From: Ministeria vibrans ATCC 50519
Taxonomy: Eukaryota; Opisthokonta; Filasterea
Direction: 5' to 3'
Assembly: GCA_943704425.1 (NCBI GenBank)
Contig: CALSCP010001867.1
Location: 1,159 to 35,791, forward strand
Length of the DNA: 34,633 nt
The notes beneath the pieces were generated by a model. It made no database searches. It saw only the letters and a list, made by a program, of their open reading frames with translations, and was not told the origin of the DNA. Below, piece by piece: positions 1 to 9,293 of the stretch (position 1 is the stretch's first letter; each line of letters opens with the position of its first letter). The translations under genes and the position numbers were made by a program.

Positions 1-10
1 AGAGAGAGAG

Positions 11-80
<70 letters not shown>
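1..80. repeat. (AG)6 then (CT)n microsatellite, start of contig
   Basis: The window opens with AG dinucleotides that switch directly to a CT run of about 68 bases. The switch makes a short perfect inverted repeat. The CT run lies just upstream of the acceptor of the glutamine synthetase exon, so it is the 3' part of an intron and may serve as its polypyrimidine tract. Contig ends often lie in such arrays. Confidence 0.9.
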
Positions 81-82
<2 letters not shown>

Positions 83-92
83 GACTTATTAG

Positions 93-352
93 CGTCCGGT
101 TTGGACGGCGTCGAGAACAACCTTGAACTCCCCGAGATGTTTGAAGGCGACATCTACTCGGCGGAACAGCTCCCGCGCGTTCCCTACTCCTTTGCCGAGG
201 GTGTTGCTCTCTTCCGAAACAGCGCCTTTGCTCGCCGTGTCTTTGGCGACGATGTCTTTGAGCACTACTTGAATCATTTTGAGAAGGAACAGCGTGCATA
301 CGAGGCCGCCGTCACCGACTGGGAGGTGCAGCGCTACTTTGAGCGCATCTAA
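93..352 (+). CDS. Glutamine synthetase, class I type, C-terminal exon (5' partial)
   Basis: This is the last exon of an ATP-dependent glutamate-ammonia (or related gamma-glutamyl-amine) ligase. The intron ends at the AG of 91-92. The exon opens inside a codon and reads ASGLDGVENNLELPEMFEG, ending TDWEVQRYFERI and TAA at 350-352. GLDGxENxLxxPE and the closing AVTDWExxRYxE are hallmarks of the C-terminus of class I (GlnA/PuuA-like) glutamine synthetases. About 86 residues are present, and the catalytic barrel lies off the left edge. The sequence cannot separate true glutamine synthetase from the PuuA or lengsin-like branches. The stop is followed at once by an AATAAA-containing TAA-repeat stretch (about 353-372), which could be its 3'-end signal. 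TEAD starts only 84 bases downstream on the same strand. Confidence 0.85.
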
Positions 353-436
353 GATAATAATAATAATAAATTTATTCAATGTTATTTTTGAATCAGTCAA
401 ACTGTCACTTCACTTTTGTTGCGCCCTCATTCATAC

Positions 437-2420
437 ATGGAACGCTCACCACCGTCTGTGCGCAACCCTTTGCTACATCAACAGCACTTGCTCGACCCTC
501 TGCCGACGGGCGCTCATGGCGCCTACAGGAGCCCACTGTCGCCTTCAGGTGAAAGTGACGACTTCGGCCTGTCACCTCGCACCGACGACGAGAGTCCCTT
601 GTCGGCACGCCATCACCCAAGCATGGATGGACTGCCGCTGCCCATGTCAAGGGTCAGCGTGAGCGCCGGCAGCGCCGACGGCCGCGAAGACCCCGTCTGG
701 AGCGAAGATGTTGAAACCGCCTTCCAAGAAGCGCTCGTCCTTTACCCTGTCTGTGGCCGCCGCAAGCTCGTTCTCGCCGAAGATGGCAACACATACGGTA
801 CTCACCCCCCCATCGATCCTTCCTCTTCCTCTTCTCTGCCTTCCTCCCTTGCCTTCCATCTCCTTTCTTCGTCTCCTTCTTTGCACTTGTCACAAATGAC
901 AAAAAGTGCTATCTTTTTTTTTTTTTTTTTTTTTTTTTTTCGTTCACCTCTCACGCACTCGTCCGACTTTGCCACACTCTCTATGCTTGCCAAACCCCCT
1001 CTAAAAGTACCATCCTACGTGTTTCACCCGGCCGCAGTGCGAATGCAGCTGCTAAACTCGGCTGTCAACACAAGTTTGGCATCGAAAGAAAAGAAAAAAA
1101 GTTTTTTGAAAACAATTCCGTGACAAGCACACGGGCCGACGGCTGCTGTGGTGTATGTCTTTGCAAGGGACCTGTCGTACTGTTCTGGCTGAGGCGCGGC
1201 GTATAGCGCTGCGCAATTGGACGATCTGGCGACTGATGACGTAGTGTTGTCTTCCGTCGGTCAACAACAAATCCCGCGTTGTCTGCGCTACACGCACCCG
1301 CTGCCGTCTGAGCATATTCAACGGAGAGTGCAGTGCCACTACCCTTTTGCAGGGGTGCAGGGCAGTCTTTATACTGTCCCTTATCTGTTGTGTGACACTT
1401 CTACTTATTGCTGTTGTTTTCTCTTCTCCTTGTGTGGTTTGGGTCTCGTCTCACTCTACACCTACAGGTCGTAATGAACTGATTTCGCGCTACATTGAGA
1501 AGCGCACGGGGAAGCGACGGTCGCGCAAGCAAGTGTCGTCGCACATTCAAGTGCTGCATCGCAAGAAGGAACGCCGTTTGAGTAGCGCAAGCAATCCAAC
1601 CACACCACGCTCGGATGACGGCAGTGGCGGCTCCAATGGCAGTTTTCAGGGCTACATCATGGGTGCCAGTAGTAGTAGCACATCTCAACAGTTCTCGGGT
1701 GCAGGCATGGGCTCCCAAAGCATGACCATGGCCGCTCTTCTGTCGCCGCGGCACACACCCGGTGGCGCCAGCTCCAAAATTCCTCAAAAGACTCCCGTAC
1801 CCATGGCCACGTCGCCTGGAAACAGTCCCGGTGCCAGTGGAGCTGGTCGTCCGCGTGCAGTCTCGCCGTTAGTGCCGCGTCGCAAAAGGACAGCGTCGAC
1901 ACCCGCAACGTCACTGAGCGTCCAGATTCCCCAAGGCAAGTCGGGCTTTGTGACTCCACTCCTGTCCTCCATGGCCGAAGTGTCCACCTCCCACACAGCC
2001 CACCACAACAGCAGTGACGGTGGTAGCACTACGGCAGCCGATTCAACTGGCGGGTTAATGGGTGGCGGCGCACAACACCCGTACAACATGCCACCGCGCG
2101 CAGGCTCAATGCCCGCACTCCCTGACGCCTTCCTGCTTGGCTCGCCCCCCTTTGGCGACATTGGCAGCGACCTCGACAGCGAAGAGAAGATGAACGTCGA
2201 CGTGGAGACCCTTATGGGCATGAGTATGAGCATGGGCGACGCTCACCAGCTCTTTCCCGACAGCAGCGACTCAGTCACCAACACTGACGACGCATCTCCC
2301 CGCAACACTCATCCCAGAATACCCACCTACACCGAACAAGACGCCTTCCATCAACATCAACAACAGCAGCAGGAGCAGCTGTACAGACAACAACCGACGC
2401 GCGTTTACCAACTTCAACCC

Positions 2421-2458
<38 letters not shown>

Positions 2459-3521
2459 GCAACAACAGGGAGAGCTGCGGCAACACTCGCTGCAACAACA
2501 ACGTAGCAACAACGTTACAACCATGTCCGCTCCCAGTCTACACTCGCCGCACTTTCGCGACGGAACACTGAGCGCCGATGATCTGTTCCGCGCCGAAGAA
2601 CCCGCACTCAATGTCACAACAACCACAACCAGCACGACTGGTGGTGGTGGTGGTGGCGATGAGGTGGTAGAGTATGATGCTGAGCTGGTTCGGTCCATGC
2701 TGCCGTTTGTGCGTGTGCTGTCGGAGACATTGCAAAACAATAACGCGTACCCGCGTCTGGTGATGCGGCAATTGAGTGTGTATGTGGAGGACGACGGGAG
2801 TAGCGGCGGTATTGGGGGGAGTAGCAGCGGAGGAGGGGGGGCGAGTGGAGCATGTGGTGCGGTTGGCGCGGTTGGCGTGGGTGGCAGTGGTGGTGGTGGG
2901 GTGGTGTCGCCGCAAACGCCGCGCGATCACCAGCAGCAGCGACAGCGCCACGTGTATGCCATGGTAGGCGACATGCCTGATGTCAACGCTCTGGAACGCA
3001 TTGCCGTGCACCAGATCTACGACAAGTTTCCTGGCCTTGCCGAGATGGTCATCGGCCATCCCAAGGCGGCCTTCTTTCTCGTCAAGGCGTGGGGACGTCT
3101 GGGCCAGTGGCAACTTGACGGGCGCTATATGTTGCGCTTTGAGCTTGAGGCGAGCGAAAGCTTCCGCGCTCTGGGCTGTACCATGACCGCCATGTCCTTT
3201 AACGAGATCCTTGCGCAGCAGACTCTCCAGCTTGATGCGCCTGTCGTCGTCAACAACCGCCAGTTCTTCAACTACGAGGCACCCATCTGCGGTCCCGTCG
3301 GTGACTTCATTGCATCCCTCCACAACTCCTCGTCCGACTCGGTCGAGGCCGTCAACGAGGTCCTTCAGTACTTCTCCGTCTCCCTCACCTTCTTCCAGCC
3401 ACTCACCTGCGAGGTCGTCCTCAACATCCGCCTAGTGTTTGCCGCCGAGCAGAACACCCCGGGCTTTCAGACCGGCTATCGCACCAGTGTCTTCCGCCTC
3501 GAGATCAACAACAGCGACTGA
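437..3521 (+). CDS. TEAD: TEAD/Scalloped transcription factor (TEA domain plus YAP-binding domain)
   Basis: Two exons, 437-797 and 1468-3521, joined in phase 1 across a 670-base intron; 804 residues, TGA at 3519-3521. The TEA DNA-binding domain (about residues 85-157) is split by the intron: VWSEDVETAFQEALVLYP in exon 1 and GRNELISRYIEKRTGKRR then RKQVSSHIQVL in exon 2. The middle is disordered, with proline/serine-rich stretches and a CAA/CAG-coded polyglutamine. The C-terminal third is a YAP-binding domain, with HQIYDKFP, AAFFLVKAWGRLGQW and a final VFRLEI strand. In animals TEAD is the nuclear effector of the Hippo pathway, inactive until YAP/TAZ/Yorkie binds this domain. A glycine-rich insertion of about 55 residues splits the first part of the domain. 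The cysteine that is auto-palmitoylated in animal TEADs is methionine here (residue 696). ATG 437 is the first Met of the open frame; the upstream gene ends 84 bases away. Family certainty is very high. Confidence 0.93.
798..1467 (+). other. Intron inside the TEA domain, with T27 tract
   Basis: Donor GTACTC at 798 and acceptor CTACAG at 1466-1467. The phase-1 junction restores the glycine codon of TYG|RNEL, which is invariant in TEA domains. The intron is 670 bases, far longer than most introns here (about 50-240). It holds a T27 homopolymer (914-940). No conserved coding potential was recognised in it. Confidence 0.9.
2424..2467 (+). repeat. CAA/CAG repeat coding polyglutamine in TEAD
   Basis: A run of CAA codons with late CAG codons gives about 16 consecutive glutamines in the disordered linker between the TEA and YAP-binding domains. 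It is flanked by further Q-rich stretches (2350-2400, 2490-2510). Such tracts usually vary in length between strains. Confidence 0.9.
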
Positions 3522-3918
3522 GTGCGTGCCTACATAATTATGTGCATACTATAAATCTAATCACCCATCATTATTTTACATTGCACATCGCTTCAATTTA
3601 CTTTTCGATCAAGTTTTATCACTCTATTTTATTCCCATCACTCTTTATTGTATTATTTCTTCTTCTTGGGTAAACTCTTACAAGAAAAAATATATAAGAA
3701 ATACTGTACTTGAATAACTCGATAAAAAAAACTGTGTGTGTGTGTGTGTGTGTGTGAAACAACGCAAAGAAAATGATTATAATATTAATATTAATATTCG
3801 AAATATAAATAATGTTCCCTAATCCCTAGGCTAGCTCCAAGAAGATGGAGCGCCCATAGTAGTAGTAGTATTAATAATAATAATGATAATACAATGATTA
3901 TTTTATTAATAATTTTAA

Positions 3919-3953
<35 letters not shown>

Positions 3954-4010
3954 GTATTAGTATTATTTCTAACTTCTTAAGATTGCCATTTTTTTTTCAA
4001 CCGTTCGTTC
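3522..4010. other. AT-rich intergenic region between TEAD and HPS6-like gene
   Basis: No gene recognised. It contains a (TG)n run (about 3734-3756), a palindromic TTAATATTAATATT stretch (about 3779-3800), TAG and ATT trinucleotide runs (about 3858-3965), and a 30-base sequence at 3831-3860 that recurs in diverged form at 20230-20267. The end of the TEAD transcript and the promoter of the next gene must lie here, but no clear TATA box could be singled out. Confidence 0.75.
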
Positions 4011-7000
4011 ATGCCAAAAGTTCATCTTGTGCGTGTGGATCAGGCTCTCGTGGGCTTGCGGTCTCCCGAGGTACGTAATGAAAGCGTCGCATCGCGTCGC
4101 ACTCCCTCCAAATTAATCCCCGATCAAAATTCGTTGTCTTGGTTTTTTCTTTCAGCTCATTCGCGCAACTCTCGCCCAAAAACCCGGAAAATCCTGGGCG
4201 TTTTCAAGCCATATTGTAGTGTCCTGTGACAACGGTCGTAAGCTTGTTGTGGTCGACTCGGTGCCTGCCTCGCAACAGCTGAATGCGGTACACCACACAG
4301 CACAAAGCGATTTCTGTCGTCTCCGCCGAACACCTCTTTTTTTAAGGTGGCCGTAGAGGAAGTGGAGCGCGCCATTGCGGCCGAAGGCACCAGCAATGGG
4401 ACGCACGGTCTGCTGGTAGTGCGGCTGACGGCGCCCATTGTGCAGGTGTGCGTACTACCGCTTGTGAGTGGTGCAAAGCAGATGGCGCGCGGTGATGTCC
4501 GTCTGGCCGCCATCGCCGACGACGGCACCGTCAGTTGCTTCTGTTTCCGGGCCGCTGGCGGCAAATGGGAGCATGTGGGCACTCCTACGTGTCTTGCCGC
4601 GACCACACACGTTCATTCTGCAGCCTACGACTCGGGCAGTGGACGACTGGTGTGGGCAACGGAGACGAACGTGTTTGCGTGTTCACTGCGCATCGAGCCC
4701 GGCACTGCATCTCCCGTCGTGCTGGGCGCCGCCTCACTCGTGCTCGCTTCGTGCCCCACGCCCGTCACCGTGCTACCCATGGGCCTCTCTCATATCGCGC
4801 TGATCCTGTGTCGCACACCCGGTGACGACAACGAGGTAGATGAGTATGCCCGCAGGATTGGACTGTGTGTGTGGAACGCCACCACAAACGTGTGTCAAGT
4901 GTTTGTATCGGACTATGGGCTCATTCCCGGCAACTGGATTCCCTCCTCAATGTCGCACAAGCCGCACATTGACTTTGATGAACTCACGGCAGCAGTGCGT
5001 GAGCGACTGGACACTCCCAGCCGCGTCAGCAGCAGTAGCAGCAGCGGCACCATGGGCGTGCCGCACGTGTGCTGTGCGCACTGCATTACCGACGAAGTGG
5101 GGGTGGTGGACACGGAGGGACGACTGTTTGTCGTTGGCGTGGGTGATAATGGAAGCACACGCGTGCGACTGTTCTGCTCGAGCCCTGTCGCTGTCGACGC
5201 TGACGACGAGCTCGTTGCCTTTCGCGATGTTTACTGTGTGCTCTCGCATGAATCATCCACTCTGCGCGTGTACTCAGAGGGCACTATTGGTGTTGAGTCT
5301 GTTGACATTCCCACTGGCAGTGGCGGCACCGCAAGTCGCCTGGTGACACCCGGATGGCTCGGTGGTAATGCGCGCGCCGTGGTCCATTGTGGCGTTGTGA
5401 ATCGCTCGGGAATTTACTTGTTGCGACAGGGCAACATTACCGAGCTTGCCAAAGCCCTTGTGAACGCAAGCGACTCTCACCCAACGCACGCAGCCACCCT
5501 CTGCCACAGCTGGGGCCTCTCCGCGTGGGCCGCCAAGTACTCCCTCGAGGCTCTGCTACAATTGGACGCGGCCGCCAACGTTGCGCCGTCCGTTGCTGGC
5601 TCTGCTTCTATGCTCGAGTCGCCTGCTCTACTGCTGGCTGCCCTCTCGGCACGACCCGACATGGACAACGAGGCGCGTGCGATCATTGAAAACTGGCTCA
5701 AGTCGTTCAAGCCAGGGAGCGCCGAGCAGCCGCAAGAGCAGGCGTCCTCCGGCACAACTACCACTGACGACTCCACCGATGCGCTGCGTCGCGCTCTCTG
5801 GAACCACACGCTGCTCAACGGCACCGTAGTACCTCTGGTTGACCGCTACCTACAAGCGTCCAGTGACTATCACCGTGCTCTTCAGGTCCCACCGCACGAC
5901 GACGACGACAGCAACACGAGCGCTGGTGCGGCGCTTCCTAGCGGCGCGAGTAGTGCCGGTGCGACGACACCCAAAGATGACCTTTCACGTCAGATTCGTG
6001 CACTGATTGAGGCTCCATCGTTGCATCCGGGCGAGTGGGCGCGACTTGATGCTTTTGAACGACATGAGGGAATCCGAGTTATCCACGAAATTGCCTCTGT
6101 ATTGCGTCTCGGTGGTGTCCTCGAGGGTCTTGTGAGTGAATCTGCAACAGAAGGTGATGGTGCTGATGCTGATGGTGCTGATGGTGCGACGGCAGAGCAA
6201 GGGGTTTCGTCACTGACAACAGTGGAGGAAGGAGCACATGACGCCGAAGCACACGACTCGCTCTCGGCGCTGACGCCCAACAACGCAGGCGGCAACAGCA
6301 GCAGTGCCACTGCTGCCAAAAAGACAGACCCCGGTACCAAGGGCACCGTTGGGTCTGCGTCGGCCTGGTACAGCAGCAACTATGGTGATCGCTTCTGTGT
6401 TGATCGCATTTGGGGCGAGCCGTCCGTCGTGGACTATGTTCGTGCGTTTGCGGTGGAAGGAGGCGTCTTTGAGCTGGCGTGTCGTCTTTTGGTTGCACAT
6501 GCTCCCACGCGACTTGTGCCCTTTGTCAACTTTGCAGCTGTCGGGGGTAAGGTGACGTCCACGAGTGATGATGCGAGTGGAATGGGGAGCACTGGAGGGA
6601 CTGGGCTCACTCCGCTGATGGGTCGTCCGCGGTCGTTTAGCGGTGCGAGCTCGGCTGCGTCGGGTGTCGAGGGCAATGCGGGGCGGTTTCACCAGCGCGC
6701 ACTGCGGGCGCTATCGCCAGCGCTGCTTGCGACGGACGGCGAGGCACTCACCGCCAATGGTGTGCGTGCGTCTGCGACGCTGCTGTGCAGCAATTACATC
6801 AATGCGGCACCCACCGCAATGCGTCTGCTGCTGCGCTGGCGTCTGTGGGACGACGCTCTTGCACTGCTGCGGAGTCGTTCCAAGCAGGACGTCGAGCACT
6901 TTGAGTTGTTTCATGTGCTCTTTGCCTCCTTTGTCGATCTGGGTCTGCTCAACGAGTACGAGGCGCGTGTGTGGCAGCTCATGCCTCGCAATTACTCACC

Positions 7001-7178
7001 TCGCGAGCTCTTCACCGTGCTGCGCGATCGTCTCTCCATCCCGCGCACCCACGCCCAAGGGTTGGCACACGCCGCCGAGACGGGTCTCTGGGCGTCCATG
7101 GGCGAGCCTGAAGTTGGCTCTGTTGTGCCCAAGCTGCTAAGGATGCTTCGTGAGGAGTCCCGATCGCGACTCAAGTGA
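4011..7178 (+). CDS. HPS6: HPS6-like BLOC-2 complex subunit
   Basis: Exons 4011-4070, 4156-4287 and 4347-7178, all phase 0, give 1007 residues. HPS6, with HPS3 and HPS5, forms BLOC-2, which guides cargo to lysosome-related organelles. The layout is an N-terminal beta-propeller-like half and a C-terminal helical solenoid, as in HPS6. Compared with remembered human HPS6, matching blocks keep their order: GRLVWATETNVFACSLRIEP with ASLVLASCP behind it; an IDFDEL block before DTEGRLFVV; and FELACRLLVAHAPTRLVPFV, QRALRAL, LRWRLWDDALALL and a closing PRELFTVLRDRL. It is longer than human HPS6 (775 residues) because of disordered acidic and Ser/Thr-rich insertions (about residues 440-485, 525-560 and 605-680), partly coded by GATGGT-type repeats near 6150-6190. 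No transmembrane segment or signal peptide is seen. The identification rests on pattern matching by eye. The fallback is an unassigned propeller/solenoid trafficking protein. Confidence 0.7.
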
Positions 7179-7541
7179 GAGACAAAACAAATGATATCCC
7201 CTTGTAAATTACCATACTATTATAAAAAAATATTGTGACGATAAACTTCTTCTTTTGCTAATTATTTATGATATTAAATGGGTTGTATTTTTCAAATTAT
7301 TTATGATTGTGATTAATTATTAACAATAAAGTATTATTATTGCTGGTGTGATGTTGTGAGTTGTTGTCTGAGTTTAGAGTTCCTGATTCAAGTTTAAACG
7401 GACATAAAAAAATTCGAATAATTATACTATTATTATTTGTTATTCGTTTGACAACTTGGACGTTATTCACGTTAATCGACATTATTCATTTAAAATTTTG
7501 CGATCATTTTTTTTTTCTTGCTTCACTCGGCGGTTGTTAGT
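7179..7541. other. AT-rich intergenic region
   Basis: No gene seen. At 7274-7289, about 95 bases after the HPS6-like stop, is TTAAATGGGTTGTATT, which matches in reverse complement three sites at 8566-8976. This suggests a 3'-end motif or a dispersed repeat. Pyrimidine-rich sequence (7507-7519) precedes the start of the next gene. Confidence 0.7.
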
Positions 7542-8276
7542 ATGGCAAGTGCGATCCGAAGCGCCGTCAAGGACCCGCGGGCGGTGTTTGGCCTGCTGCA
7601 ACAAGGCGCTGTCATGACACGAAATCACCGATCGAGCGAACTGCAGGGCAACAGTCTCAGGCCGCCGCGTGGATATCATCACAGAGTAACCTTTGTCTTC
7701 CAGAACAAGAAAATCACCGGCTTGGTAGGTGGAAAGTGGGCAAAAGCGAACATAAAGTTACTAACTTTTTTTTTTTTTCTCTAGTGTATTGGTCCGGACG
7801 GCATTACGCACATCGCAACGGCTGCTTCGTCAGAGTACCTTCTTGAGAGCCAGCTGGTGTCGAAGAGCAGCAAGAGCGCGGCGCGCCACGTTGCGTTGCT
7901 GCTTGCGGAGCGCATGAAGAACGCCGGCATTGTGCGCGCCTTCTTTGACGACCGACAACTCATTTTCCACGGGCGAATGCGCGCCTTTCGCGAGGGTCTT
8001 CTTGACGGGGGGGTGCGCTTGAGAGAGCTCTACAATCTGGCGGCGAAGAAGGACCCGGCCGGCGAAGTTGCAGAGATTGTGGAGAAGGAACGGGCGGCAG
8101 ACGAGCGACGTGCCGAGGCCTTTCGCGAGAGCGTGCGCTCGCTGGGCATGCCGGACATCAGTGACGACGACCTTGCTACCCCCTTGGACTTTTCGGTTGT
8201 CAAGCGCTGGCCATCGACCGTTGCTCCGGAAATGCTGGTGAGGCCGGAGACAAAGGCACCCAACGGTGCACTATAA
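7542..8276 (+). CDS. MRPL18: Mitochondrial large-subunit ribosomal protein uL18m
   Basis: Exons 7542-7724 and 7785-8276, phase 0, give 224 residues; the intron ends in a long T tract and CTAG. uL18 proteins bind 5S rRNA or take its place in the central protuberance of the large subunit. The core fits uL18: a beta segment YHHRVTFVFQNKKITG, an Ala/Ser turn (IATAASSEYLLESQL), a helix SAARHVALLLAERMKNAGI, and the signature strand-helix VRAFFDDRQLIFHGRMRAF, matching the bacterial V.FDRGGYLYHGRVKAL pattern. A basic, acid-poor N-terminus (MASAIRSAVKDPRAVFGLL) suits a mitochondrial presequence, and the C-terminus has an extra charged helix (EIVEKERAADERRAEAFRES) and tail. ATG 7542 is the first Met in frame. 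The alternative, cytosolic uL18, is less likely because that protein is longer. Confidence 0.82.
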
Positions 8277-8416
8277 GAGAAACGCGTGTGTGTGTACAAA
8301 ATATTCTGCAAGCTTTGTGAGTAAGAGAGGACTTTTGAAGTAGAAAGCGTCCTTTATGCTTTGCCAAAGCACCACAGCGTACAAGACGGAGTAGCACACT
8401 GATCCCACCCAGAGGT

Positions 8417-8505
8417 TGCAGAGGGAGGACCAACTGCTCCAGGATTTCTACTTAGTTCTTGGCACACGCCACATATAAGGGCGTCTCTCCATTAGAGTTC
8501 CCAGT
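8417..8505 (-). pseudogene. Ankyrin-repeat gene relic
   Basis: Read on the minus strand from about 8505, one frame gives VNTGNSNGETPLYVACAKN, then a TAA stop, then VEILEQLV. This is a near-perfect ankyrin unit (NGxTPLxxAxxxGHxEIxxxL) in which the usual Gly-His position is a stop codon. The frame stays open downstream to about 8277 without recognisable ankyrin sequence. Upstream it runs into another stop within a few codons, although a CCCTAAG acceptor-like site sits there. No start codon or neighbouring repeats are found. Genes nearby use TAA as a normal stop, so recoding is unlikely. Best read as a decayed piece of an ankyrin gene. Confidence 0.6.
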
Positions 8506-8565
8506 ATTTACAAAGCCTTAGGGAAGTGAGTGTGAGGGTGAGACAATAAAAATAATTAAGAGAGA

Positions 8566-8976
8566 GAATACAACCCGTTAATTTTATAATAATAATAATA
8601 ATATTATTAGTGATAATATAATTATACCTCTCTCGGGATATCCCCGTCGGGTGGTCTATGGTATTGTGTTGTTTCAGTTTTGTGTTGTGTTCTGTAAACA
8701 TTCTGGCGTAATCAAATGCAACACTTTTTACTCTATTTCTTTAATAATATGAATAAAGAAGGAGAAAAAGAATACAACCCATTTATTAATGCTACAGTCA
8801 ATGCTACAGTCACCACGCAAAGACACAGCCAGACCGCTTTGCAAACTCAACCGAAACTCTAGAGGTAACATGAGAGAGCAGCGGCAGGTCAGAGTGCTGT
8901 GCCGTCGCTATCCAGTGAGGCAATTGCAATGGTACGCCATACATTATAGAAGAAGAAGAATACAACCCATTTATTC
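8566..8976 (-). repeat. Three dispersed copies of a GAATACAACCC motif (AATAAATGGGTTGTATTC on minus)
   Basis: Copies begin at 8566 (GAATACAACCCGTTAATT), 8770 (GAATACAACCCATTTATT) and 8958 (the same 18 bases). The last two, on the minus strand, read AATAAATGGGTTGTATTC, which starts with a canonical polyadenylation hexamer. A fourth copy, in the opposite orientation, is at 7274-7289, downstream of the plus-strand HPS6-like stop. They may be 3'-end elements or the tails of a repeat family. The minus-strand glycosyltransferase ends at 9294, upstream of all three. Confidence 0.7.
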
Positions 8977-9293
8977 ATGATTTTGTCACCAGTATCAACA
9001 AAGCACGAGTGCAATCGGTATCCAGAATTCCAGAATTCCATATATAAATATATATATTATGTATTTTTATATATAATTATATATAATTATATTATATAAT
9101 ATAATAATTATCATAAAATAATTATTATGATATATGAACGTAAAAAAGTAATTATTAATGAAATTATTAAAAACAATCAAAGAAAGACAAGTAAACGCTT
9201 CCGCCATTATGATGACTAAACACACGTCATAGAATCATCACGTCTTAATAAAATAGCATAATTATGTCTAACCAAGGGGAAAACGCGATTGGA

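Larger units (their letters stand above)
8277..9293. other. AT-rich intergenic kilobase with repeat relics
   Basis: It holds an ankyrin-repeat relic (8417-8505, minus), three copies of GAATACAACCCRTTWATT (8566, 8770, 8958), a 12-base tandem AATGCTACAGTC (about 8788-8812) and TA-rich palindromic sequence (9040-9180). On the minus strand around 8905-8940 a short LDSDGTAL-like stretch hints at a second, more decayed ankyrin fragment, too weak to call. No tRNA cloverleaf was recognised. Confidence 0.7.

Noticed and set aside
2538-3323. 261-codon minus-strand frame opposite TEAD
   Set aside because: It lies wholly antisense to the YAP-binding domain, whose sense frame has clear homology. The open frame follows from GC-rich codon use.
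8417-8505. Alternative genetic code (TAA read as an amino acid) to rescue the ankyrin unit
   Set aside because: TAA ends the glutamine synthetase, uL18m, DCAF6-like and LRR/WD40 genes exactly where homology ends, so the standard code applies.
8800-8990. Possible tRNA or small RNA gene
   Set aside because: No cloverleaf, A-box/B-box spacing or stable long hairpin could be drawn. The repeats here are better explained as motif copies.
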